Origin: DASVDK01 sp036381125 [NCBI: Thermodesulfobacteriota bacterium]
GTDB taxonomy: Bacteria; DASVDK01
Reading direction: 5' to 3'
DNA length: 56,686 bases
NCBI GenBank assembly: GCA_036381125.1
Contig: DASVDK010000171.1
Span: 1 to 56,686, forward strand
Below are positions 18,881 to 26,856 of the stretch, piece after piece; positions within the stretch are counted from its first letter, which is position 1; every line of letters starts with the position of its first letter. Under the pieces are notes generated by a model, which ran no database searches, was not told the origin of the DNA, and worked only from the letters and a program-made list of their open reading frames with translations. The position numbers and the translations under genes are program-made.

Positions 18881-20563
18881 TCACTGGCCCAGTAAAGCCC
18901 CGGCATCGACGCCGTAGTCCCTTGCCGCGCCGGTCGGCGTGATGAAGCCGTCGATCAGGTCATCGACGATCGCGGACCGCTCCCGGCTCAGCGGATCACC
19001 GTACCCCCCGCCGCCGCACAGGCGGATCCGCAGCACGTCACCGCGCTTCATCGGGACGCAATCCTTCGACCCCAGCGCCTGCTCACGCCCGTCGGTCACC
19101 AGGACGGTCATCGCGAGCGCGCCGGGCTTGCCGCCCTCGATCCCGTAGGGCGCGGTGACGTGCCTGTCCCCGGCCAGCGTGCAGGTGGCCGAACTCGCGA
19201 GGAGTTCGATCTCCTTCTCCAGGCCGCACCCGCCGCGAAACCGGCCGCTGCCGCCGCTGTCCGGAACGAAGGCGAGCTTGCGGATCAGCACCGGGTTGGC
19301 GATCTCGTGCACCTCGACCGGGATGTTGGCGCAGTTGAACACGGGACACAGCGCCTCGACGCCGTCCGAGTCGGCCCTGGCGCCGTAGCCGCCCAGCACG
19401 ACGTCGTACATGACGAAGCGCTTGCCCGTCCGATCGTCGACACCGCCGATGTTCGGGTTGGACCAGTGTGAGAACGCCGCCATCGCCCGGTGGGGAATCG
19501 CCCTGGAGAGCGCGCCGGCCACCGCCTCGAAGATGCGGATCTGCACCGCCGCCCGGCCGCCGCTCGGCGCGGGAAACACCGGATTGAAGAACGATCCCTC
19601 GCGCGCCACGACGCTCACGAACGGCAGCGTGCCCTCGTTCTGCGGGATCCTCACCCCCGCCATCACGCGGACGGCGAAGCTCGCATAGGCCCGCGTATAG
19701 TTGATGTACGAGTTCAGCCCCGCGTTGACCTGGTCGCTGCTCCGAGAGAGATCGACGGTGATCGTGCCGTCCCTGACCGTGACGTCGACCGCCACCTCGA
19801 TCGGGCTCGTCCCCGGCCCGAAATCGTCCAGGCGGTCGTCGAACGACCAGGTTCCATCGGGGATCCTGCGCAGAACCTCGCGCATCTCGCGGGTCGAGCG
19901 CTCGAGGATGTCCTCGATCCCCTGCTCCACCACGTCGTGCCCGAGCGACTCGTAGAGCTGCGCCAACCGCCTGGTCCCCACGAAGTTCGCATTGCGCTGC
20001 GCCCGAAGGTCGCATTCCATCTTCTCCGGGAGCCGCACGTTGCCGAGGATGAGCCGCAGGAGATCCTCGTCGAACGTGCCTTCCTTCACGATCCTGATCG
20101 GCAGGATGCGCAGACCTTCCTGGAATGCCTCGGTAATCCCTCCGATCTTCTGCGACCCCGGCGCCGCGCCGCCGACGTCGACGTGGTGCGCGATGTTCAC
20201 CGCGAAGCCGACCAGCTCCGCGCCGACGAACGCGGGCGAGATCATGAAGCAGTCGGGCATGTGCCCCGATCCCAGGACGGGATCGTTCACGAGGATTGCG
20301 TCGCCGGGCCTCAGCGTTCCGGCGTCGACGTAGCGCAGCGCGTTCCTGACCACGTAGGGCATCGAACCCAGGTGCCCCGGCGAATAGTTCCCCTGGGCGA
20401 CGAGGCGGCCCCGCCGGTCGAAGAGCCCCGTGGAGAAGTCGTCCCCCTCACGCACGGCTTCCGAGTAGGCCGTGCGGCGGATCGTGCTCCCCATCTCCTC
20501 GGCGATCGAGAGCAACGAGTTCCACAACACGGATACGGTGATCGGGTCCGGGCGCGAACTCAC
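18881..20563 (-). CDS. hyuB: Hydantoinase/5-oxoprolinase/lactamase B subunit
   Basis: 560 aa, starting at a GTG that overlaps the hyuA stop (GTGA), so the subunits are co-translated. HyuB landmarks: NSLLSIAEEMGSTIRRTAYS, EGDDFSTGLFD, YSPGHLGSMP, GDAILVNDPVLGSGHMPD, NIAHHVDVGG, NVRLPEKMECDLRAQRNA and the C-terminal GGGGYGDPLSRE. With HyuA it hydrolyses a cyclic amide with ATP (hydantoin, 5-oxoproline or lactam; caprolactamase is in this family). The neighbouring aminotransferase and ALDH make a lactam or similar cyclic amide worth considering, but the substrate is unknown. Confidence 0.93.
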   Translation of the reverse strand: MSSRPDPITVSVLWNSLLSIAEEMGSTIRRTAYSEAVREGDDFSTGLFDRRGRLVAQGNYSPGHLGSMPYVVRNALRYVDAGTLRPGDAILVNDPVLGSGHMPDCFMISPAFVGAELVGFAVNIAHHVDVGGAAPGSQKIGGITEAFQEGLRILPIRIVKEGTFDEDLLRLILGNVRLPEKMECDLRAQRNANFVGTRRLAQLYESLGHDVVEQGIEDILERSTREMREVLRRIPDGTWSFDDRLDDFGPGTSPIEVAVDVTVRDGTITVDLSRSSDQVNAGLNSYINYTRAYASFAVRVMAGVRIPQNEGTLPFVSVVAREGSFFNPVFPAPSGGRAAVQIRIFEAVAGALSRAIPHRAMAAFSHWSNPNIGGVDDRTGKRFVMYDVVLGGYGARADSDGVEALCPVFNCANIPVEVHEIANPVLIRKLAFVPDSGGSGRFRGGCGLEKEIELLASSATCTLAGDRHVTAPYGIEGGKPGALAMTVLVTDGREQALGSKDCVPMKRGDVLRIRLCGGGGYGDPLSRERSAIVDDLIDGFITPTGAARDYGVDAGALLGQ

Positions 20564-22644
20564 AGCCTGCCCTCCGTCCCAATGTCGATGATCAGATGCC
20601 CTCCCGGCTCGATGCGCCCCCGATCGCCCGGGAGGATCACGGTCGTGGCCTCGCGCTCCTCGATGATCGCGGGGCCGCTGATCGACTCGCCCGCACGCAT
20701 CGAGGCGCGATCGAACACGTCCACCTCCACGTAGCCCCCGGCTTCGGGGAAGTACGCCGCACGGCGCCGGCGGACCGACGTACCCCCCGCCCGGGACGAG
20801 ACCGTCGCCGCCTCCGGGCCCTTCGGCGTCCACTCCGCGCTGAGATACCATTCGGTCGCCTCGATCGGGACGCCGTGCTCGCGATACCCGTAGTTGCGCT
20901 GGTAGGCCTCGTGGAACAGCGACACCATGGCCGCGACCTCGTCGCCCCCGGCCGCCCCCTCGTCCGGCAACTCCACCCGCAAGTCGTAGCCCTGTCCGCG
21001 ATATCGCATGTGCGCTGCCCGTGACCACACGAGCCGGTCGCTCGCAACATCGAAGGTCGCGAGATGGGCTTCGATCCTCCGTCGGAGTTCCGCGAACACG
21101 TCCCTGATCTTTCCGACGGCGCCGTCCGCCAACTCGATCACCCGCGTGACGCCCGCGTCCACCTTCTGCTTCGCCTGCAGCAGGCCGATTGCCGAGCCCA
21201 CGCCCGCGCCGTAGGGCACGATCACCTTCCGGATGCCGACCTGGCGCGCCAGGCGCGCCGCGTGGATCGGCCCGGCCCCGCCGAAGGCGACGAGGGCATA
21301 CTGCCTGGGATCCCGGCCGCGCTCGATGGACACGAGCCGCAGCGCCCGCTCCATGTCGCTGTTGACCATCGCATGGATCCCCCAGGCCGCGCGTTCGACC
21401 GAGAGCCCCAGCGGCCCGGCGATCTTCTCCTCCACTCCGGCCTTCGCCAGGCCCCCGTCGAGCCGAATCGCCCCGCCGTTGAAGTTGTTCGGGTCGATGT
21501 AGCCGAGGACGACGTTCGAATCCGTGACCGTCGGATCGGTGCCGCCCTTGCCGTAGCACATCGGCCCGGGCACGGCCCCCGCACTGCTCGGCCCGACCCT
21601 GATCAGGCCCATCTCGACGCTGGCGATGCTGCCGCCGCCCGCGCCGATCTCGAGCAGCTCGATCGACGAAATGTTGAGCGGCAGCCCGCTGCCCCGAATG
21701 AAGCGGACCATGTCGACCTCGAAGGTCGAGGTAATGGCCGGCTGACCGCCGTCGATCGCGCCCAACTTCGCCGTCGTGCCGCCCATGTCGAACGTCAGCA
21801 CGTGCTGCAAGCCCAGCTCCCGGCCTATCCGCGCGCACATCAGTACGCCGGCGGCCGGCCCCGACTCGATGATGCGGACCGGGTACTCCCGGGCGAACTC
21901 CGGCGTGACGAGCCCGCCGTTGGACTGCATGATCGAAAGCGCGGCCCTGTAGCCGCGTTCGGCCAGAGACTTCTGGATTCCGTCCAGATACCGCGCCACC
22001 GTCGGCTTGACGTACGCGTTCGCCACGGCCGTGCTCAGGCGCTCGTACTCCCGATATCGGGGCGAGACGTCCGACGACAGGGTGACGGCACAGCGAGGCG
22101 CGTGTCGCCTGACCTCCTCCGCCATCGCCCTCTCGTGAGCCGGATTCACGTAGCTGTGCAGGAACCCGATCGCCACGCTCTCGTAGCCCTTCTCGGCCAG
22201 TTGCCTGGCAACCGCGGCCGCGGACGTCCGATCGAACGGCGCCACGACCTCGCCGGCCGCGTTCAGGCGCTCCGCCACCTCGAAGATGTCGCGCCGCCTG
22301 ACGAGGGCCTCGGGCTTGCGCATGTACAGATCGAACACGTCGTACCGCTTCTCGCGCCCGATCAGGAGCACGTCGCGGAAGCCCTCGGTCGTGATCACCG
22401 CCGTCCTGGCCCCCTTGCGCTCGAGCACGGCGTTCGTCGCCACGGTCGTCGCGTGCAGCAGCTCGGTCACCTCGCGGGCGGCCAGGCCCGCGCGCTGCGC
22501 GAGCTCCTGCAGCCCCCGCATGACGCCCACCGCCGGATCCTCGGGCGTCGTCGGCACCTTGTGGAACACGAGCTCCCCGTGACCGTCGCGGGCGAGCGCG
22601 AAATCCGTGAAGGTCCCGCCGATGTCGAAACTGATCCGAGCCAT
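20560..22644 (-). CDS. hyuA: Hydantoinase/5-oxoprolinase/lactamase A subunit
   Basis: 694 aa from an ATG with GGAGG; a TTG four codons upstream is possible. ATP-binding subunit of the HyuAB amidohydrolase. Landmarks: FDIGGTFTDFAL at the N-terminus, LLHATTVATNAVLERKG, SSDVSPRYREYERLSTA, SNGGLVTPE, FDMGGTTAKLG, FGGAGPIHAARLA and IVPYGAGVGSAIGLL. First gene of the minus arm; the promoter should lie in the divergent region above 22645. Cytoplasmic, no signal or membrane segment. Confidence 0.93.
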   Translation of the reverse strand: MARISFDIGGTFTDFALARDGHGELVFHKVPTTPEDPAVGVMRGLQELAQRAGLAAREVTELLHATTVATNAVLERKGARTAVITTEGFRDVLLIGREKRYDVFDLYMRKPEALVRRRDIFEVAERLNAAGEVVAPFDRTSAAAVARQLAEKGYESVAIGFLHSYVNPAHERAMAEEVRRHAPRCAVTLSSDVSPRYREYERLSTAVANAYVKPTVARYLDGIQKSLAERGYRAALSIMQSNGGLVTPEFAREYPVRIIESGPAAGVLMCARIGRELGLQHVLTFDMGGTTAKLGAIDGGQPAITSTFEVDMVRFIRGSGLPLNISSIELLEIGAGGGSIASVEMGLIRVGPSSAGAVPGPMCYGKGGTDPTVTDSNVVLGYIDPNNFNGGAIRLDGGLAKAGVEEKIAGPLGLSVERAAWGIHAMVNSDMERALRLVSIERGRDPRQYALVAFGGAGPIHAARLARQVGIRKVIVPYGAGVGSAIGLLQAKQKVDAGVTRVIELADGAVGKIRDVFAELRRRIEAHLATFDVASDRLVWSRAAHMRYRGQGYDLRVELPDEGAAGGDEVAAMVSLFHEAYQRNYGYREHGVPIEATEWYLSAEWTPKGPEAATVSSRAGGTSVRRRRAAYFPEAGGYVEVDVFDRASMRAGESISGPAIIEEREATTVILPGDRGRIEPGGHLIIDIGTEGRL

Positions 22645-22698
22645 CAGAACCTCCAAGCCGGAGGGCGCCTTGCGCCGTCCCGCCCGGCGTGACCTACC

Positions 22699-22746
22699 GG
22701 TATCCTATAGCACACCGTTGTATCCCATGGTATGCTGGATTATAAT
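22699..22746 (+). promoter_or_regulatory. Divergent promoter with sigma70 -10/-35 and repeated GTAT operator-like motifs
   Basis: A perfect -10 TATAAT (22741-22746) lies 17 bp after TTGTAT (22718-22723), reading toward the plus arm. GGTATCC (22699-22705) and TGTATCC (22719-22725) are direct copies 20 bp apart, and TGGTATG (22728-22734) is a third related half-site, partly forming an imperfect dyad around CCATGG. The motifs overlap the promoter, as expected for repression by the GntR protein encoded at the end of the minus arm. Confidence 0.6.
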
Positions 22747-22852
22747 GCCGGTGTACGGCGCCACGCAAGCAAGGGCCTCCGGCGGTGCACGCCCCCGCGT
22801 GGTGCGACCGACCGCCTTCTCGGCTCCGTGCCGATGACCCCGGGAGGGTGCT

Positions 22853-23587
22853 GTGCTTTCTGACGAGATCGGCGGCGGCGTCATCCGGGACGACGTCAAG
22901 CGGGCCGTCGAGGCCGAGATCCAGCGGCGACTCGACGGCACGAACGGCACCGGGGCGCTGTCGGCGAAGTATCGTGAACTCCTCCTGCTGTCGATCGCCG
23001 CGACGCGCCTCAACGCCTGTCTCAGCGAGCTGCACGCGCGGCGTGCCGTCCGGTTGGGCGCCACGCCCGAGGAGGTGCGCGACGCCGCGCTGACGGTCAT
23101 TCTCACCGGCATGATCCGCTGGAAGATGGCGGGCATGGGCGCCTTCGTGGCCGCGGCCGAGGCGGCCGGCGCCCCGGCCACTCCCCCGGACGAGGGGGAG
23201 GTCCAGGGGATGCGCGACTACGTGCGCAAGGTACTGAACCGCGAGTTCCCGGACATGTGGGAGACCCTGGCGGCCGCCGCTCCCGGCGTGCTGGAGGGCT
23301 ACATGAAGCTCCGCGCGCACATCCTTCGCCCCGACGCACGGGACGGTGCGTTGCCCAAGTGGATGCTGGAGCTCATCGTGACGTCCTGCGACGTCGTGCA
23401 GGCCAACGCGTGGGGGGCGGAGATGCACGCGCGCCAGGCGATCCGTGACGGCGCGACGCCGGAACAGGTGCTCGACGCGATCGCGCTCGTCATGGTCGAG
23501 GCGGGGGTCCCGGCGTACAGGACCGGCGGCCGGGACGTCATCGAGGCGGCCGAGGACGAAGCCCGCCGGCGGCCGGCATCGCGTTGA
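22853..23587 (+). CDS. Tandem carboxymuconolactone decarboxylase/AhpD-like domain protein
   Basis: 244 aa from a GTG after GGGAGGG. Two CMD-like repeats are visible: RLNACLSELHARRAVRLGATPEEVRDA (written here as its C-terminal core LGATPEEVRDA) in the first half and CDVVQANAWGAEMHARQ followed by DGATPEQVLDA in the second. Each has a single Cys and a His, not the CxxC of AhpD, so a peroxidase-reductase role is doubtful. Gamma-carboxymuconolactone decarboxylase-like chemistry on a lactone or diacid is possible. First gene of the plus arm, ahead of the transporter. Confidence 0.8.
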   Translation: MLSDEIGGGVIRDDVKRAVEAEIQRRLDGTNGTGALSAKYRELLLLSIAATRLNACLSELHARRAVRLGATPEEVRDAALTVILTGMIRWKMAGMGAFVAAAEAAGAPATPPDEGEVQGMRDYVRKVLNREFPDMWETLAAAAPGVLEGYMKLRAHILRPDARDGALPKWMLELIVTSCDVVQANAWGAEMHARQAIRDGATPEQVLDAIALVMVEAGVPAYRTGGRDVIEAAEDEARRRPASR

Positions 23588-23666
23588 TACCGGCGGCGTT
23601 TTCCGCGTACCGCATGGCGTCGCATGCGCTCGAGCTCCACCGAGTCGCCATCCGAGGAGGGCTCGC

Positions 23667-23711
23667 ATGACCGCGTCTTGCCACGTCCCTACTCCGCCGG
23701 TGGCCCCGTGA
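23667..23711 (+). CDS. 14-aa leader peptide coupled to tctB
   Basis: An ATG at 23667 with a strong Shine-Dalgarno (GAGGAGGG) opens a 14-codon frame, MTASCHVPTPPVAP, whose TGA (23709-23711) overlaps the GTG of tctB (GTGA). tctB itself has no good ribosome binding site, so its translation probably depends on this peptide. Half of the last eight residues are Pro, which could slow ribosomes and make the leader regulatory. Confidence 0.5.
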   Translation: MTASCHVPTPPVAP

Positions 23712-24169
23712 AGCGGATCGATTGCACGCGCGGCCCGACGCTCAGCCGGCTGCTCGGGTTGGTCTCGCTGGCACTCGCCGTCACCTGCTTCAGGGAAGGC
23801 CATCGGCTCTGGACCGGATGGGCCGGCTCGGGCGTGATGCCCGGACTCGTCGGCGTCCTGTACGTCGTCCTGGCCATCGGCTTTGCCGTGTTCCCGGCGA
23901 AGGACACGCCGCGGGCCGCGCCTCTGGAGAAGACCCAACGCCGAGGGATCGTCACGATCGTCGTCGCCTTCGCGGTCTACCTGGCGCTGATCCAGACGCT
24001 CGGCTTCCTGCTCAGCACCTGGGCATTCCTCTTCGTGGCCACGCGGGTCATGCCCGGCTCGACCACCATCGGCGCATTCCTGTGGGCGGGTGCCCTGTCT
24101 TCGGGCAGCCACCTCCTCTTCAGGGTGGGACTCGGCACCGCTCTCCCGCCCGGGCGATTCGGATTCTGA
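23708..24169 (+). CDS. tctB: TTT transporter small membrane subunit TctB
   Basis: 153 aa with four hydrophobic segments (LLGLVSLALAVTCF, GVLYVVLAIGFAVF, IVTIVVAFAVYLALI, TWAFLFVATRV), the usual TctB topology. The GTG start is chosen because it overlaps the leader-peptide stop; an ATG at 23624 would add 28 residues without transporter character. It works with TctA and TctC in sodium- or proton-driven uptake of a carboxylate. Confidence 0.82.
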   Translation: MKRIDCTRGPTLSRLLGLVSLALAVTCFREGHRLWTGWAGSGVMPGLVGVLYVVLAIGFAVFPAKDTPRAAPLEKTQRRGIVTIVVAFAVYLALIQTLGFLLSTWAFLFVATRVMPGSTTIGAFLWAGALSSGSHLLFRVGLGTALPPGRFGF

Positions 24170-24178
24170 GGCGGCGGC

Positions 24179-25696
24179 GTGGAAAACCTTGCCCTCCTGT
24201 CCGCCGGCTTCGCCAACGCCCTCACCGCCACGAACCTCGCCTACGCCCTGCTGGGCTGCCTGCTCGGCACGATGGTCGGCGTGCTTCCCGGGCTCGGGCC
24301 GACGGCGGGGATGGCCATCCTGCTTCCCGTCACCGCATGGCTGTCGCCGATCCCCGCGATCATCATGCTCTCGGCGATCTTCTACGGCGCCATGTACGGC
24401 GGCTCCACGACCGCCATCCTGATCAACGTGCCGGGAGAGGTCTCCTCGGTGATCACCGCGGTCGACGGCTACCGAATGGCACAGCGCGGCAGGGCCGGCG
24501 CGGCGCTTGCCGTCGCCGCCATCTCGTCGTTCGTCGCCGGCACGATCGCCCTGATCGGCCTCACGTTCTTCGCGCCGGCTCTCGCAAGCGTCGCCCTGTC
24601 GATGGGCCCGCCGGAGATGCTGGGACTGATCGTCTTCTCGATGTCGATGATCATCACCCTGTCCGGTCCGTCCCTCTTGAAGGGGGTCTTCTCCGCCGCG
24701 ATGGGCATTCTCGTCGGCATGGTCGGATTGGACCCGACGCTCGGCAAGGCCCGCTTCACCTTCGGGGTGACCCCGCTGCTGGGCGGCATAGACCTGATCG
24801 CGGTCGTGATGGGCCTCTTCGCGCTCACCGAGGTCTTCAAGAGCGTGGCGTCGGGTGCGCTTTCGATCTCGTCCGAAAGGCTCCCACCCTGGTACCGGTT
24901 CCTGACGTTCCAGGAGCTGCGTGCGAGCTTCGGCGCCATGTTGCGAAGCAGCGGCCTCGGCTTCCTGCTCGGCTGCCTGCCCGGCATGACTCCGGGCGTC
25001 GTCTCGTTCATGGTCTACGACGCCGAGAAGAAGGTGTCGAGGAACAGCCGGAACTTCGGGAGCGGCGCGATCGAAGGCGTTGCCGCGGCCGAGGGGGCGA
25101 ACAACGCCTGCTCCGCCGCGAACTTCGTGCCCATGCTCACGCTCGGAATTCCGCCTTCCACGTCGATGGCCGTCCTCATGAGCGGCCTGATCATCTACGG
25201 GCTGCAGCCCGGTCCGCTCATCTTCGAGAAGGAACCGGCCTTCGTCTGGACCGTCATCGGGAGCATGTACATCGGCAACGTGATTCTCCTGGTTCTGAAC
25301 CTCCCGTTCGTCGGCCTCTGGGCCAAACTCGTTCGCGTTCCTTACTACTTCATTGCCAGCCTCATTCTCCTCTTCTGCTTCATTGGAACGTATACGGTCC
25401 GCAACAGTCTTTTCGACGTCGGTACCTGTCTCGTGTTCGGGATCATCGGTTTCCTGATGGACCGACTCCGCATTTCGGCACTGCCGCTGGTTCTTGGCCT
25501 GATCCTCACGCCGCTGTTCGAGAACTTCCTGCGGCAGACGATCGGCATGGGCGGCGGCTCGCTCTCCGTGCTCGCCGAGCGGCCGATCGCCATCGGCTTC
25601 CTGGCACTGGGCTTCATCACGGCCGCGATCGCGCTCTACCTGCGCGCGAAGGGCGCCGGGCTGGCTCGTTGTCTCGATGCGGAAGAGGCCTCATGA
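24179..25696 (+). CDS. tctA: TTT transporter large membrane subunit TctA
   Basis: 505 aa, about 12 membrane segments. Diagnostic TctA motifs are GVLPGLGPTAGMAILLP, YGAMYGGSTTAILINVPGE, AEGANNACSAANFVPMLTLGIPPSTSMAVL and PLFENFLRQT. Forms the translocation pore with TctB. GTG start nine bases after the tctB stop. The 3' part uses more TTC/CTT and is less GC-rich than most genes here, mildly suggesting separate origin of the island. Confidence 0.95.
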   Translation: MENLALLSAGFANALTATNLAYALLGCLLGTMVGVLPGLGPTAGMAILLPVTAWLSPIPAIIMLSAIFYGAMYGGSTTAILINVPGEVSSVITAVDGYRMAQRGRAGAALAVAAISSFVAGTIALIGLTFFAPALASVALSMGPPEMLGLIVFSMSMIITLSGPSLLKGVFSAAMGILVGMVGLDPTLGKARFTFGVTPLLGGIDLIAVVMGLFALTEVFKSVASGALSISSERLPPWYRFLTFQELRASFGAMLRSSGLGFLLGCLPGMTPGVVSFMVYDAEKKVSRNSRNFGSGAIEGVAAAEGANNACSAANFVPMLTLGIPPSTSMAVLMSGLIIYGLQPGPLIFEKEPAFVWTVIGSMYIGNVILLVLNLPFVGLWAKLVRVPYYFIASLILLFCFIGTYTVRNSLFDVGTCLVFGIIGFLMDRLRISALPLVLGLILTPLFENFLRQTIGMGGGSLSVLAERPIAIGFLALGFITAAIALYLRAKGAGLARCLDAEEAS

Positions 25697-25764
25697 GGAG
25701 ATGTGACCAGACTCCGCCCGTTCGTACGTCAGGGAGTTGGGTGCGCGTAACAAAGGAGTCAGTG

Positions 25765-26757
25765 ATGCGACGCCAGTTCCTCCTCACCGCCCTCGGCATG
25801 GTGCTGCTGGCCTCGGTGTCGACGCCCGCGGCCGGCCAGTCGGAGTATCCCTCCCGGCCCATCGAGCTGGTCGTTCCCTATGCGACCGGCGGGTCGACCG
25901 ACATCCTTGCCCGGATCCTGGCCAAGTACGTCTCCGAAAAGAAGGGAATAGCCTTCAACGTGGTCAACAGGCCTGGCGGCAGCGGCATCATCGGCGTGCG
26001 CGAGGTGTTGAACGCCAGGCCGGACGGCTACACGCTGCTGGCCGACACCCACGGTGCCAGCACCATGATCGGGGCATTCAACGATCCGGCGGACGTGCCC
26101 TTCGACTGGAGGAACCGCACCTGGATCGGGATGATGGACAAGGACGTGATCCTCTACCTGGTCAAGGAGGATTCGCCCTGGAAGACGCTCAAGGACGTGG
26201 CGGAGTACGCCAGGCAGAACCCGAAGAAGTTCCGCTGGGGAACGACAGGCCGCGGCGGCATCGCGATCCCGGCGATGCAGCAGTTCTTCGAGGCCAGCGG
26301 CATCCCGGCCGACGCCGTGGCGGATACGCAGGTGCTGTTCAAGAGCGGCGGCGAAGGGCCGGTCGCCCTGGCGGCGGGGAACATCGACTTCGCCGCGCAG
26401 CAGATCCCCGAGGCACTCGGCCTGATCCAGGCCAAGCGGATCCGCGCGCTCGCCGTCATCTCGGATGAACGCCTGCCCCTGTTCCCGGATGTGCCCACCG
26501 TTGCCGAGGCGGGTTACCCGATGATCGACGTGGCCGGATGGCACGGCGTCTCGGGCCCGCCCGGGCTGCCCAGGAACGTCGTCGACTACTGGGTGACCTT
26601 GTTGAAGGAAGCGAACGCCGATCCGGTGTTCCGGGACATGCTGGAACAGGTGAGAAAGGTTCCCGTGTTCCTCGGACCCGAGGAGTTGCGGGCTTTTGCC
26701 GAGAAGGAGTACGAGAAGTACCTCGACGTCGCGCGAAAGCTCGGCTGGAGAAAGTAA
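25765..26757 (+). CDS. tctC: TTT/Bug-family periplasmic binding protein TctC
   Basis: 330 aa from an ATG after AAAGGAGTC. Sec-type signal peptide (RRQFLLTALGMVLLASVSTPAAG) then a Bug-type binding domain: YPSRPIELVVPYATGGSTD, VVNRPGGSGIIG, ARPDGYTLLADTHG, WGTTGRGGIAIPAMQ, RLPLFPDVPTVAEAGYP and HGVSGPPGLPRNVVD. It captures the substrate in the periplasm for TctAB. Bug proteins bind varied carboxylates or amides, so the ligand cannot be named. Confidence 0.94.
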   Translation: MRRQFLLTALGMVLLASVSTPAAGQSEYPSRPIELVVPYATGGSTDILARILAKYVSEKKGIAFNVVNRPGGSGIIGVREVLNARPDGYTLLADTHGASTMIGAFNDPADVPFDWRNRTWIGMMDKDVILYLVKEDSPWKTLKDVAEYARQNPKKFRWGTTGRGGIAIPAMQQFFEASGIPADAVADTQVLFKSGGEGPVALAAGNIDFAAQQIPEALGLIQAKRIRALAVISDERLPLFPDVPTVAEAGYPMIDVAGWHGVSGPPGLPRNVVDYWVTLLKEANADPVFRDMLEQVRKVPVFLGPEELRAFAEKEYEKYLDVARKLGWRK

Positions 26758-26766
26758 CGCGCCCGG

Positions 26767-26806
26767 AAGGCCTCGCGTACCGGCTCGCACCGGTGCGCGG
26801 GGCCTT
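26767..26806 (+). terminator. Long hairpin after tctC, terminator-like
   Basis: AAGGCCTCGCG (26767-26777) pairs with CGCGGGGCCTT (26796-26806, one G-U), and ACCGG/CCGGT (26779-26783/26790-26794) continues the stem, giving about 17 pairs around a 6-nt loop. Only TT follows, not a long T-tract, so termination may be partial. It separates tctC from the third PrpD gene and could lower its expression. Confidence 0.6.
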
Positions 26807-26856
26807 CGTCATCTCATCGGACGCCCGGTTCTCACGAGAGGGAAGGACGATCACGC

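Noticed and set aside
18881-21838. 985-aa minus-strand frame that would fuse upstream sequence to HyuB
   Set aside because: The upstream 425 residues overlap hyuA in the wrong frame; the GTGA overlap at 20563 gives a natural start and a HyuB of normal length.
21064-22692. 542-aa plus-strand frame opposite hyuA
   Set aside because: Antisense shadow with low-complexity composition; hyuA on the other strand carries clear family motifs.
26767-26806. Riboswitch ahead of MmgE/PrpD copy 3
   Set aside because: It is a simple long hairpin without conserved riboswitch cores; terminator or RNA-processing element is simpler.
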